A DNA stretch of 64,000 bases, from positions 2,018,402 through 2,082,401 of the forward strand of contig CP051233.1 in NCBI GenBank assembly GCA_017792425.1, in the 5' to 3' direction. Origin of the DNA: Thalassovita sp. (lineage in GTDB: Bacteria; Pseudomonadota; Alphaproteobacteria; Rhodobacterales; Rhodobacteraceae). A program made the translations under genes and the position numbers. This document shows, in pieces, positions 1 through 8,293 of this stretch (position 1 is its first letter; the number at the start of each line of letters is the position of its first letter). The notes under the pieces were generated by a model. The model saw nothing but the letters and a program-made list of their open reading frames with translations, was not told the DNA's origin and did not search any database.

Positions 1-253
1 GGTGATCGAACTCCCAGTCGAAATGGATCGAGTGCATCTGCACCTGGTTATCCGCCTCGGTGTGGCAGGACAGGCAGGCCTCGGTCACCTCGGGGCCAGA
101 GGCGAATGCCTTTTTCAGGATGTCGAACTTTGAATGGTCGGCCGTGCTGCCTGCCGTGGGCATGGGCGGCGCGGCGGTCTGCGCCAGCGCCGTGCCGGAC
201 ATGGCGGCCAGGCCAAGCCCTGCTGCGGTGGCGATCAGGCGGATGATGCGCAT
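1..253 (-). CDS. multiheme cytochrome c, N-terminal part (octaheme tetrathionate reductase-like)
   Basis: Only the first 84 codons lie in the window; the gene runs off the left edge. The product starts with a clear signal peptide (MRIIRLIATAAGLGLAAMSGTALA), so it is periplasmic. A first haem c site CLSCH lies at residues 60-64, in the context GPEVTEACLSCHTEA followed by a His/Trp-rich stretch (HSIHFDWEF). That context resembles the start of octaheme cytochromes of the tetrathionate reductase (OTR) family, which reduce nitrogen or sulfur oxyanions. The specific substrate cannot be told from this fragment. A perfect FNR box lies 68 bases upstream of the start, which fits an anaerobic or micro-oxic role. 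The cytochrome identity is firm; the octaheme subfamily is an inference. Confidence 0.7.
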   Translation of the reverse strand, partial: MRIIRLIATAAGLGLAAMSGTALAQTAAPPMPTAGSTADHSKFDILKKAFASGPEVTEACLSCHTEADNQVQMHSIHFDWEFDH

Positions 254-321
254 GGCTGGGGCTCCTCCTCGCGAGCGGAATCGTATTCTGTTATCAGAAT
301 GTAATTTCGTCAGACGATTTA

Positions 322-335
322 TTGATCTGGATCAA
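322..335. promoter_or_regulatory. FNR/CRP-family box TTGAT-CTGG-ATCAA
   Basis: A perfect match to the FNR/FnrL/Dnr consensus (TTGAT-N4-ATCAA) sits in the 172-bp gap between the leftward cytochrome c gene (start 253) and the rightward amidotransferase gene (start 426). It is centred about 76 bases from the cytochrome start, a normal place for an activator site. The sequence alone does not say whether FnrL or an NO-responsive homologue binds it. Confidence 0.8.
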
Positions 336-425
336 ATTCCCGCAAAAAACCTATGCCGAAGATTGATCTTTAATGTCGCAGGCAGATTGACTATGCCCGA
401 CCTACCCCAGACAAGGCGGCATGCG

Positions 426-1160
426 ATGAAACCTTTCCTTATCCTGCAACTGCGCCCCGAGGCCGAGGCCTCTGATGACGAATATGCCGCCTTTCTGCGC
501 AAGGGCGGGTTGCGCGCGGATCAGACCCATCGCATCCGGCTGGAACGTGATCCCCTGCCCGCGCTGGACCTGTCGCAATATTCCGGCGTGATCGTCGGCG
601 GTGGGCCGGGTTGCATCAGCGACGCGCCGGACCGGAAAGACCCGACAGAGGCGCGGATCGAGGCGGAAATCCTGGCGCTGATGCCGCGGATCACCGGGGG
701 CGACATACCGTTCCTTGGCTGCTGCTATGGCATCGGTATCCTGGCGCATCACCTGGGCGCGATTGTCAGTAAGGACCGCTTTGGCGAACCGGTCAGCGCC
801 GTCCCCTGTCGGATCACCGAGGATGGCCGCACCGATCCGCTGCTGAAGGGGCTGCCGGATGATTTCTGCGCCTTCGTCGGCCACAAAGAGGCCGTGCAGA
901 ACCTGCCCAAAGGCGCCGTGCATCTGCTGGCCTCGGACCCCTGCCCGTTCCAGATGATCCGTCACGGCCGGAACGTCTATGCCACCCAGTTCCATCCCGA
1001 GGCAGACAGCGACGGCTTTGCCCTGCGTATCCGGCTGTACCGGAACAAGGGATATTTCCACCCGGACGAAGCCGACAGCCTGATCGCCATGTGCCAGGCC
1101 GCCGAAGTTCATGCGCCGGAAATCATCCTGCGCAATTTCGTCCGACGCTACGCAGCCTGA
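426..1160 (+). CDS. class I glutamine amidotransferase (GMP synthase-like GATase domain protein)
   Basis: The protein has 244 residues and is a stand-alone class I glutaminase domain. The nucleophile elbow GCCYG puts the catalytic cysteine at residue 100, and QFHPE supplies the His190/Glu192 pair. GHKEAV (residues 152-157) also matches the GMP-synthase-type amidotransferase subfamily. No synthetase domain is fused or adjacent, so the ammonia acceptor is unknown; such proteins include gamma-glutamyl hydrolases of polyamine catabolism as well as uncharacterised enzymes. The start ATG at 426 gives a family-like N-terminus (MKPFLILQLRP). Its 3' end overlaps the convergent LLM oxidoreductase gene by 13 bases. 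Confidence 0.85.
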   Translation: MKPFLILQLRPEAEASDDEYAAFLRKGGLRADQTHRIRLERDPLPALDLSQYSGVIVGGGPGCISDAPDRKDPTEARIEAEILALMPRITGGDIPFLGCCYGIGILAHHLGAIVSKDRFGEPVSAVPCRITEDGRTDPLLKGLPDDFCAFVGHKEAVQNLPKGAVHLLASDPCPFQMIRHGRNVYATQFHPEADSDGFALRIRLYRNKGYFHPDEADSLIAMCQAAEVHAPEIILRNFVRRYAA

Positions 1161-2155
1161 CCGTTCAACTCCGTCATCACCTGCGCCGCGATCTGGAAAG
1201 ATTGCACCCGTTTGCCGAAATCGTGGATCTGGCCGTTCAGGATCACCTCGTCCGGCTGGTAGCGTGCGATCAACTCTGCCAGCTTTGCCCTTACCGTGTC
1301 GCGCCCGCCCGTGGCCGATACCGCCAGCGCCATGTTCACCATCCGCAGCATGGTGCGGTCGATGTGATCCTCGATCCGGTCCACCGGCGCGGGCAGTTTT
1401 CCGGGCTGCCCCATTCGCAGCCGTGCGAATGCTTGCTGCATAGAGGTTTTCAGGTACGCGCCCTCGTCATCGTCTGCCCCGGCAAAGACATTCACCGCCA
1501 GCATGAAATGCGGCCGATCCAGAAAGTAGGAGGGCTGAAACCGGTCGCGGTAGATGTCCCGCGCCTCTGCCAGATCCCCCGGCGCGAAATGCGACGCAAA
1601 GGCATAGGGCAGCCCCAGGTAGGCCGCCAGTTGCGCGCCATACAGCGACGATCCCAGAATCCAGACCGGCACCTTGGTTCCCACCCCCGGATAAGCGCGG
1701 ACGCGTTGGCCGTCCTGCGGGTCTTGCAGGAATTGCACCAGTTCCATCACGTCCATTTCAAACCGTTCCGGCCCGGACTTGTTGCGCCGCAGCGCCGTCA
1801 TTGTTTCCGCGTCCGTCCCCGGCGCACGGCCCAGCCCAAGGTCGATCCGGTCGGGATAGAGCGTGGCCAGCGTGCCGAACTGTTCCGCGATCACCAGTGG
1901 GGAATGGTTGGGCAGCATGATGCCCCCCGCCCCGACCCGGATACGCCGGGTTTTCCCCGCCACATGGCCGATCAGCACAGAGGTGGCCGCGCTGGCGATT
2001 CCTGGCATGTTGTGGTGTTCCGCCATCCAGTAGCGACCGAAGCCCGCCGCCTCTGCCTCTTGCGCAAGGTCCACGGTATTGGCCAGCGCCTGCGCAATGT
2101 CGTGACCGTCGGGCACGGGCGACAGGTCCAGAACGGAATAGGGAACCGGGGTCAT
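1148..2155 (-). CDS. LLM class flavin-dependent oxidoreductase (luciferase-like monooxygenase)
   Basis: This 335-residue protein has the bacterial luciferase-like TIM barrel, seen in YWMAEHHNMPGIASAA near residue 45, GAGGIMLPNHSPLVIAEQF near 80, and the DLGLGRAPGTD segment. These are typical of the YhbW-like subgroup of FMN-dependent monooxygenases; the substrate is unknown. The ATG at 2155 is preferred over 2161 because AAAGG directly abuts the first ATG and is well spaced for the second. It lies directly behind the patatin gene, so the two are probably cotranscribed. The 3' end overlaps the opposing amidotransferase gene. Confidence 0.88.
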   Translation of the reverse strand: MTPVPYSVLDLSPVPDGHDIAQALANTVDLAQEAEAAGFGRYWMAEHHNMPGIASAATSVLIGHVAGKTRRIRVGAGGIMLPNHSPLVIAEQFGTLATLYPDRIDLGLGRAPGTDAETMTALRRNKSGPERFEMDVMELVQFLQDPQDGQRVRAYPGVGTKVPVWILGSSLYGAQLAAYLGLPYAFASHFAPGDLAEARDIYRDRFQPSYFLDRPHFMLAVNVFAGADDDEGAYLKTSMQQAFARLRMGQPGKLPAPVDRIEDHIDRTMLRMVNMALAVSATGGRDTVRAKLAELIARYQPDEVILNGQIHDFGKRVQSFQIAAQVMTELNGQAA

Positions 2156-2157
2156 CG

Positions 2158-3069
2158 TCATCCTTTCAACACGGCCTGCAACATTGGCATCTGCGCCTGC
2201 ATGGCGTCATATCCGGCCTTGATCGCCAGATCCGCCTTGGTGAAATCCAGCACCGTCATCTTGTCCATCAGGTTCAGGTTCACCATAACATGCGGCGGTT
2301 CCCCCGCCAGCCTTGCGCGGCGGATGTGATCCGTCATCACGTCGATGGATGTGCTCAGCACCTCGATATAGGTGGGCGGGCGGTGGCGCTTGCGCGGCTT
2401 GGCGGTCAGATAGGATTTCAGCATCGGCTGTACGGCGGCGGGCAGCGCGTCCACGATGCTCTCCAGCCCGAAGGCCGGGGTATGGGGTTGATCCTCTGGC
2501 CGACCCTGCCGGGTCATGTAAAGTTTGGAATTCGGGTCCACCGCGATGATCACATCCGCCCCGAGCGCCCGGCAGCCGGAGACCGGGATCGGGTTGCTCA
2601 TGCCACCGTCCAGCAACCAGCGCCCGTCATCCCACACCGGGGCGAAAATTCCCGGTATCCCGATAGAGGCGCGGATCGCCGGTAGCAGATCGCCCTCGCG
2701 GAACCAGACCTCGCGCCCGGCATACAGGTCCGTCGCCACGGCCATGAAGGGGCGGTCCATATCTTCGATCCGCTTGGCATAGTCCAGTTCCGACAGCGCC
2801 TTGATGATCGCCTCGCCGGTGATCAACCCGCCCGAGGACACGTCGATATTCACCATCCGCGCGACCTTCAACTGCGTCAGGCCGCGGGCGAAATCCTCCA
2901 GCCGGTCCAGCGCGCCGGAACAGGCCGCAGCCCCCACCAGCGCCCCCATCGACGTGCCGCAGATCATATCCGGCGCCAGCCCGGCGTCCGCCAACGCGCG
3001 CATCACGCCGATATGGCACCAGCCCCGCGCCCCGCCGCTGCCAAGCGCCAATCCGATTTTCGTCGCCAT
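2158..3069 (-). CDS. patatin-like phospholipase (RssA family)
   Basis: This 303-residue patatin-domain protein shows every key motif: the oxyanion loop GSGGARG near residue 10, the nucleophile elbow GTSMG near residue 40, and the catalytic DGG motif (LLDGGMSNP). The fold is an acyl hydrolase with a Ser-Asp dyad acting on phospholipids or lipid esters. No signal peptide is visible, so it is likely cytoplasmic or membrane-associated. The ATG at 3069 is chosen over a GTG at 3072 because GGAG is well spaced for it. It precedes the LLM oxidoreductase gene with essentially no gap. Length matches RssA/YchK-type proteins. Confidence 0.9.
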   Translation of the reverse strand: MATKIGLALGSGGARGWCHIGVMRALADAGLAPDMICGTSMGALVGAAACSGALDRLEDFARGLTQLKVARMVNIDVSSGGLITGEAIIKALSELDYAKRIEDMDRPFMAVATDLYAGREVWFREGDLLPAIRASIGIPGIFAPVWDDGRWLLDGGMSNPIPVSGCRALGADVIIAVDPNSKLYMTRQGRPEDQPHTPAFGLESIVDALPAAVQPMLKSYLTAKPRKRHRPPTYIEVLSTSIDVMTDHIRRARLAGEPPHVMVNLNLMDKMTVLDFTKADLAIKAGYDAMQAQMPMLQAVLKG

Positions 3070-3170
3070 CACACGTCTCCGCCTGTCGCGCGGATGCTGA
3101 TCCCCGCCCGCGCAAAAGGCAAGACTTCCGCAAGGGCAGACCGGCGATGACAGGGGCAGACAAGGGAAAG

Positions 3171-3247
3171 TGGCGCACCCAGCACGATTCGAACGTGCGG
3201 CCTTTGCCTTCGGAGGGCAACGCTCTATCCAGCTGAGCTATGGGTGC
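3171..3247 (-). tRNA. tRNA-Arg(CCG)
   Basis: On the minus strand a 77-base cloverleaf starts GCACCCA and ends TGGGTGC-G-CCA, so the CCA tail is encoded. The D arm AGCTCAGCTGGATAGAGC, the anticodon arm TTGCC-CTCCGAA-GGCAA (anticodon CCG) and the T arm with GTTCGAATC are all intact. It lies just downstream of sufS, separated by a stem-loop, and could be reached by read-through from the suf operon. Confidence 0.96.
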
Positions 3248-3269
3248 GTAGGGCTGTCTTTACCCAAAG

Positions 3270-3303
3270 CCCGCGCGGGGTGCAATCGGTAACACCGCGC
3301 GGG
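3270..3303 (-). terminator. stem-loop downstream of sufS
   Basis: Nine-base arms CCCGCGCGG (3270-3278) and CCGCGCGGG (3295-3303) form a G+C-rich hairpin 21 bases past the sufS stop codon. On the minus strand it is followed only by CTTTGGG, so the U-tract is weak. It is probably a leaky end to the suf operon ahead of tRNA-Arg. Confidence 0.5.
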
Positions 3304-3324
3304 CCGGGGAAATTTTGACGCCGA

Positions 3325-4545
3325 TCAGGCGAACAACTCGTGCGCCAGTTCCAGCGCATCCACCAGCACGTCCACCTCGGCACGGGTGTTGTACATGGCA
3401 AAGGACGCCCGGCAGGTGGCGGAAACGCCCAGCACATCCATCAGCGGACCGGCGCAATGGTGGCCTGCGCGCACCGCCACGCCCTTTTTGTCCAGGATGG
3501 TGGAAATGTCATGCGCATGGGCCGCGCCCTGCATGGTGAAGGAAAAGATTGCCGCCTTACCGGGGGCCGTGCCCTGCACGTTGATCCAGTTCAGCCCGGC
3601 CAGCCGCTGGCTGGTATAGGCGGCCAGGTCAGCCTCGTGCGCGGCAATGTTTTGCATGCCCACGCCCATCAGGTATTCCAGCGCCACGCCCATGCCGATG
3701 GTCTGGACGATGCCGGGGGTGCCGGCCTCGAACTTCATCGGCGGATCGTTATAGGTGATGTGATCGCGGGTGACTTCCTTGATCATGTCGCCGCCACCCA
3801 GAAAGGGGCGCATCTCGGCCATGCGGGCCTTGCGGATCCAGATCGCGCCGGACCCCGAAGGGCCGTACAGCTTGTGCCCGGTGATGGCATAGAAATCGCA
3901 GCCGATCTCCTCGACATTCACGGGCATGTGCACCGCGCCCTGCGAACCATCCACCAGTACCGGCACGCCCTTTTCACGGGCCGCGCGGCAGATGGTTTTC
4001 ACGTCCACCACCGATCCCAGCACGTTGGAACATTGGGTGATGGCGACCAGTTTCGTCTTTGGTCCGATCGCGTCGATCACCTTTTGCGGGTCCACCGACC
4101 CGTCGGGCTCGATTTCCACCCATTTCAGGACCACGCCCTGCCGTTCGCGCAGGAAATGCCACGGCACGATATTGGCGTGGTGCTCGGCCACCGACAGCAC
4201 GATTTCATCCCCCGCCTGCAGGCGCGGTGCGGCCCAGCTGTAGGACACCAGGTTGATGCCCTGCGTCGTGCCGGTGGTAAAGACGATTTCGTCCTCGTTC
4301 GTCGCGCCAAGGAAACGCGCGGTGATGCCGCGCACGGCCTCGTATTTCTCGGTCGCCAGGTTGGACAGGAAATGCAGCCCGCGATGCACGTTGGCATATT
4401 CCTCGGCATAGCCGCGGGTGACGGCGTCGATCACCACCTGTGGTTTCTGCGCGCTGGCGCCGTTGTCCAGATAGACCAGTGGCTTGCCGTTCACTGTGCG
4501 CGACAGGATCGGGAAATCGGCGCGGATTTTTTCGACATCATACAT
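3325..4545 (-). CDS. sufS: cysteine desulfurase SufS
   Basis: This 406-residue group II cysteine desulfurase is a PLP enzyme that takes sulfur from cysteine as a persulfide for Fe-S cluster assembly. The PLP lysine is K225 in ITGHKLYGPSGSG and the persulfide cysteine is C364 in RAGHHCAGPLMD; both match the positions known for E. coli SufS (226 and 364). It is the last gene of the suf operon, 3 bases behind a Yip1-like membrane protein gene. No SufE or SufU partner gene is seen in the window. The N-terminus MYDVEKIRADFPIL is typical of the family. Confidence 0.97.
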   Translation of the reverse strand: MYDVEKIRADFPILSRTVNGKPLVYLDNGASAQKPQVVIDAVTRGYAEEYANVHRGLHFLSNLATEKYEAVRGITARFLGATNEDEIVFTTGTTQGINLVSYSWAAPRLQAGDEIVLSVAEHHANIVPWHFLRERQGVVLKWVEIEPDGSVDPQKVIDAIGPKTKLVAITQCSNVLGSVVDVKTICRAAREKGVPVLVDGSQGAVHMPVNVEEIGCDFYAITGHKLYGPSGSGAIWIRKARMAEMRPFLGGGDMIKEVTRDHITYNDPPMKFEAGTPGIVQTIGMGVALEYLMGVGMQNIAAHEADLAAYTSQRLAGLNWINVQGTAPGKAAIFSFTMQGAAHAHDISTILDKKGVAVRAGHHCAGPLMDVLGVSATCRASFAMYNTRAEVDVLVDALELAHELFA

Positions 4546-4548
4546 GGA

Positions 4549-5139
4549 TCACATTCCCATGGCGGTTGCCCCGACAAGGGCCATGAACAAAGACAGCCCG
4601 AAAACGAAGCCCAGCCCCGTCAGAACCATCACCAGAAAGGACTTGCCCAGGGATTTCCACCCCTGCGCCACGTCCAGGAAATTCGCCATCAGCCACAGGC
4701 CGAACAGCCCGATACCAACAGACAGCGCGTTGGCCAGCCCCGGTGCGATCAGCATCGCGCCGATAAGCCCCAGTTGCGCCAGCGCCCGCAGCGCCTGCAG
4801 CCAGACCACCAGCGGCAGGATCTGCATCACGGTCGCCCGCCCGCCCATCGCCCGGCCGATCCAACTGATCGCCAGTGCGCCGACCAGCATCGCCGCGCTC
4901 AACAGCGCCAGGTAGAGCGCGGGGACATTCATCCCCGTCATCATGCCGGTTGTCGCCTCGAACAGCATGATCGACAACGAATAGAGGATCGTGTTGACCA
5001 CCGCGACCAGCGCAAAGCCGGTGCCAACGGCCTCGCGGCTTAGCGGCATGGCCAGAATGCGTGCGGCGCCATCGCGCGGCCGGGTGACGCTCTCTATCAC
5101 CATGTCCTTCAGGCCCAGCGTCACGCCCCCTGCCCCCAT
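4549..5139 (-). CDS. Yip1-like membrane protein in the suf operon (second copy)
   Basis: This 196-residue integral membrane protein has about five hydrophobic segments, beginning near residue 42 (TGFALVAVVNTILYSLSIML), and looks like the Yip1/YIP1-domain family. Its function in bacteria is unknown. Its start overlaps the end of the preceding Yip1-like gene by 19 bases, and sufS starts 3 bases after its stop, so translation is probably coupled. Its place between sufD and sufS suggests a link to Fe-S assembly or to where it takes place in the cell, but nothing in the sequence proves that. Confidence 0.8.
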   Translation of the reverse strand: MGAGGVTLGLKDMVIESVTRPRDGAARILAMPLSREAVGTGFALVAVVNTILYSLSIMLFEATTGMMTGMNVPALYLALLSAAMLVGALAISWIGRAMGGRATVMQILPLVVWLQALRALAQLGLIGAMLIAPGLANALSVGIGLFGLWLMANFLDVAQGWKSLGKSFLVMVLTGLGFVFGLSLFMALVGATAMGM

Positions 5140-5612
5140 TCAGCCTGCCGCAACCCGGCCAGCCAGAACCACGCAAAGACCACCAGCCAGACCAGCCCGA
5201 CCAGCGTCAGCGCCGGACCCGGCCCGATGAACCCCGCCACCATCCCCTGCAGCAAGAGCAGCGGAGACGAGGCCAGCAAGGCCCAGAACAGCGCAATCCG
5301 CGCGCCAAAGCCGGTGCCCTGCCCGCGCAGCGCCCGCGCCGCCATATGGGACGCGAAAGCTAGCACGTACATCAGCAACGGCGCAATCATCACCCAGGCC
5401 AGCAACGTACCGCCCAGCAGCATCTGCAACTCTATCGCCGGGTCCAGATGCGCCTGCCGCGCCAGCCGGGGCCATTGCGCGATGAAAACCACCGTGCAGC
5501 CGGCCATCAGGATCGCCAGGGCCCGGTCCTCGCGTTGGCCCATCGCCAGCAGGCGCGCCACCACGCGGCCCGGCCCCCGGTAGGTGGCCACGATATCGCG
5601 GGTGACAGGCAT
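5121..5612 (-). CDS. Yip1-like membrane protein in the suf operon (first copy)
   Basis: This 163-residue protein has about four predicted membrane segments, for example ALAILMAGCTVVFIAQW and LIGPGPALTLVGLVWLVVFAWFWL-like stretches near the C-terminus. It resembles YIP1-family proteins and the next gene, so the pair could be paralogues or a heterodimer. The start ATG shares a base with the sufD stop (TGA/ATG overlap), which indicates translational coupling to sufD. No catalytic motif is visible. Confidence 0.78.
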   Translation of the reverse strand: MPVTRDIVATYRGPGRVVARLLAMGQREDRALAILMAGCTVVFIAQWPRLARQAHLDPAIELQMLLGGTLLAWVMIAPLLMYVLAFASHMAARALRGQGTGFGARIALFWALLASSPLLLLQGMVAGFIGPGPALTLVGLVWLVVFAWFWLAGLRQAEWGQGA

Positions 5613-6901
5613 CAGCCGTGCCGCCGTTCCAGCCAGCCTTCCAGCCGGCCGACGATTTCGTCGCGCAGGTCTTCGGCCTCGATCTCCTCGACGGCTTCGG
5701 CCAGGAAGGCCAGCACCAGCAGGTCGGTCGCTTCGCGTTCCGGCACACCGCGCGAACGCAGGTAGAACAGCGCCTCCTCGTCGATCGCGCCGCTGGTGGA
5801 CCCGTGCGAACAGGCCACGTCATCGGCATAGATCTCCAGTTCCGGCTTGGCCAGAAACTGGCTGTCGTCATCCAGCAGCAGCGATTGGCTGATCTGGTAG
5901 CCATCGGTTTTCTGTGCGCCCGCCTTCACCAGGATCTTGCCCTGGAACACGCCGGTCGCGCCGTTGCGCAGCACCTTCTTGAACACCTGGCGGCTTTCGC
6001 AGTTCAACGCGTCATGGGTGATGAACACCGTGTCGTCGTGGTGGAAATCGCCATCGCCCATGCACGCGCCCGCCACATGGGCCACCGCGTCGTCGCCGGT
6101 CAGTTCGATCACGCATTCATTGCGCGTCATCGCCCCGTTCGCGGTCAGGGTGAAGGACTTGAACACCGATTCAATGCCCAACCGTGCGAAGATATGGGTG
6201 ACGGCCCGGCGTTCATGATCCCGCCCTTGCGAGCGCACGTGATGCAGCACCGCGCCATCGGCGATATCGGCTTCCAGCACCTTGTTGAACCGGGCGGCGG
6301 CGGGGCCGTTTTCCAGCAGCGTCAGCTCGGCGCCCTCTTCCAGCTTCACCACGTTGTGCAGCACCGCATCCGATGTTTCGGACCGGTGAAGATAGGACAA
6401 GTTCACCGGCTTCGACACCTTGCCGGTGACCCGGATCAGCACGCCATCGGTCGCATAGGCGCTGTTCAACGCGGCCAGCGGGCGCTGCACCGGTTTCTGC
6501 CCGGCGGTTTCCAGCAGGCCGTACAGGTCTTTGGCCCAATGGATATCCTTGGCGGCGGCGTCCTGAAGGCGTTCGATCTCGATGCCTTCGTGGGTCAGGT
6601 CGTCGCTGGCGTCGGCGTCGAACACGCCATCGACAAAGACGATGCGCAGCCGGTCCACCGTCGAAAACACCGGCGGTTCACCCTGTGCGTCGAACACCGC
6701 GGCAGTCAGGGCCGCAGGCGCGGTCAGCGTATCCGGGCGGGTGTATTTCCAATATTCATCCCGGCGCGAAGGCAGCCCCATCGCCCGCACCCGCGCCAGC
6801 GCATCCTGACGGGCCGCCGCCAGCCAGGCCCCGCTTTCAGGCAGGGTCATGGCCGCAAGGCGCGCCTCGGTCGTGTCCAGTTTCGCCTGTGCCAGCGCCA
6901 T
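5612..6901 (-). CDS. sufD: Fe-S cluster assembly protein SufD
   Basis: This 429-residue subunit of the SufBC2D scaffold helps build Fe-S clusters and supports iron entry. The C-terminal core carries CSHGSTSGAIDEEALFYLRSRG, which contains the histidine known to matter in E. coli SufD (His360) and the SHG motif of the family. The N-terminal region is typical (SRRDEYWKYTRPDTL). The start codon overlaps the sufC stop (TGATG), which decides the start. The open frame continues further upstream, but that extension is sufC antisense-frame sequence without family similarity. Confidence 0.96.
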   Translation of the reverse strand: MALAQAKLDTTEARLAAMTLPESGAWLAAARQDALARVRAMGLPSRRDEYWKYTRPDTLTAPAALTAAVFDAQGEPPVFSTVDRLRIVFVDGVFDADASDDLTHEGIEIERLQDAAAKDIHWAKDLYGLLETAGQKPVQRPLAALNSAYATDGVLIRVTGKVSKPVNLSYLHRSETSDAVLHNVVKLEEGAELTLLENGPAAARFNKVLEADIADGAVLHHVRSQGRDHERRAVTHIFARLGIESVFKSFTLTANGAMTRNECVIELTGDDAVAHVAGACMGDGDFHHDDTVFITHDALNCESRQVFKKVLRNGATGVFQGKILVKAGAQKTDGYQISQSLLLDDDSQFLAKPELEIYADDVACSHGSTSGAIDEEALFYLRSRGVPEREATDLLVLAFLAEAVEEIEAEDLRDEIVGRLEGWLERRHG

Positions 6902-7656
6902 CACAGCACCTCCGCCAGGATATCGGCATAGCCGTTCTGTTCCACCTCCAGCGCCAGTTCGGGACCGCCGGATTTCACGATACGGCCTGCCGCCATGATA
7001 TGCACCACGTCGGGCTGGATATGGTCCAGCAGGCGCTGGTAGTGGGTGATCACCAGGAACGACCGCTTGCCGTCGCGCAGCGCGTTCACGCCTTCGGCCA
7101 CCAGCTTCATCGCGTCCACGTCCAGGCCGGAATCGGTTTCGTCCAGGATGCACATCTTCGGTTCCAGCATTGCCATCTGCAGGATTTCGTTGCGCTTCTT
7201 CTCGCCGCCAGAGAAGCCCACGTTCACCGGGCGCTTCAGCATCTCGGCGTCGATCTTCAGGGTCTTGGCCTTTTCACGCACGGCCTTCAGAAACTCGGCG
7301 GCGGTCATTTCTTCCTCGCCGCGCGCCTTGCGCTGTGCGTTCACGGCGGTGCGCAAGAAGGTCATGTTGCCGACGCCGGGGATTTCCACCGGGTACTGGA
7401 AGGCCAGGAACAGGCCTGCGGCGGCGCGTTCCTCGGGTTCCATGTCCAGCAGGTCGGCGCCGGCCAGCGTGGCCTCGCCGCCGATCACCTCGTAGCCGTC
7501 CTTGCCGGACAGCACATAGGACAGGGTGGATTTGCCCGACCCGTTCGGCCCCATGATCGCATGTACCGTGCCGGGTTCCACGACCAGATCCACCCCTTTC
7601 AGGATCTGCTTGTCCTCTTCTTCAAGTTTGACTTGCAGGTTCTTGATTTCCAGCAT
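6901..7656 (-). CDS. sufC: Fe-S cluster assembly ATPase SufC
   Basis: This 251-residue ABC-type ATPase drives the SufBCD scaffold. Walker A is GPNGSGKST near residue 35, the signature is SGGEKKRNE, and Walker B is CILDETDSGLD. The ATG at 7656 (MLEIKNLQV) is preferred over 7665 because AAAGGA is 8 bases from it and SufC proteins usually start this way. sufD follows with a one-base overlap; a methyltransferase-like gene lies 33 bases upstream. Confidence 0.97.
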   Translation of the reverse strand: MLEIKNLQVKLEEEDKQILKGVDLVVEPGTVHAIMGPNGSGKSTLSYVLSGKDGYEVIGGEATLAGADLLDMEPEERAAAGLFLAFQYPVEIPGVGNMTFLRTAVNAQRKARGEEEMTAAEFLKAVREKAKTLKIDAEMLKRPVNVGFSGGEKKRNEILQMAMLEPKMCILDETDSGLDVDAMKLVAEGVNALRDGKRSFLVITHYQRLLDHIQPDVVHIMAAGRIVKSGGPELALEVEQNGYADILAEVL

Positions 7657-7689
7657 GTTTTCCATCCTTTTCGTCTTGGGGCGGCGCCG

Positions 7690-8292
7690 TCAGGGCCGCG
7701 TCATCAGTTGCACGATCCGGTGCAGATGTTCTGCGGGCACCGGGGTCGGGTCTATTTCGAAACAGGCCATGCGGCCGATCACGGCGGCGGGTTGGCCGAT
7801 GAACTTTTCGACCACGTGATAGTGGTCACGGTTGGTGTAGTCGTCGAACAGCAGCGTCACGTGTTTTTGCGTGCGGAACGCCGTGGCCAGCGCGCAGCCC
7901 GCGCGGAACCGCCCGTCCACCAGCACCACGTCGGGCTGCTGAAACCCTTTCCTGTCCCACACTGCCAGCGGATAGGCGGCATAGCCGCGCCAGCCGGCAT
8001 GGTCCACCGGGTGGCCCCATTCCTTGGTCGGGCCGATATCGGCATGGATGATCTCCACCTGCCCCGGCGCGGGATTGGCCGCGAACCAGTCGCGCATCAT
8101 CTGCGCCCAGTCCGGGTCGCTTTCGACGGAATACACCGTCTTGCCCAGTTCCGCCGCCACCAGTGTCGACCCGCCCGAGCCATATTCCAGCACGACGCCC
8201 GCCGCCGCATAGGCGGTGCGCAGGGCCTGCGCCTCTGGCTCTGGCAGGGTCAGCTCTGGCCGGTTGGGGATATGCAGGGCGGGTTGCGTCAC
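7690..8292 (-). CDS. SAM-methyltransferase-like protein of the suf operon
   Basis: This 200-residue protein has a class I methyltransferase glycine motif VLEYGSGGSTLVAAELG (residues 34-50), then an acidic strand end YSVESD (54-59) that would bind the SAM ribose, and DVVLVDGRFRAGC as a motif-IV-like segment. The target is unknown. It uses a GTG start one base after the YbjQ-family stop. It lies in a run of accessory genes between sufB and sufC, so it is expressed with Fe-S assembly, but its role there is not established. The alternative is a nucleotide-binding protein that has lost methyl transfer. Confidence 0.72.
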   Translation of the reverse strand: MTQPALHIPNRPELTLPEPEAQALRTAYAAAGVVLEYGSGGSTLVAAELGKTVYSVESDPDWAQMMRDWFAANPAPGQVEIIHADIGPTKEWGHPVDHAGWRGYAAYPLAVWDRKGFQQPDVVLVDGRFRAGCALATAFRTQKHVTLLFDDYTNRDHYHVVEKFIGQPAAVIGRMACFEIDPTPVPAEHLHRIVQLMTRP

Positions 8293-8293
8293 C

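Noticed and set aside
3340..5043. A 567-codon plus-strand frame opposite sufS and the Yip1-like gene
   Set aside because: Antisense shadow of G+C-rich coding sequence; no ribosome site and no recognisable domain.
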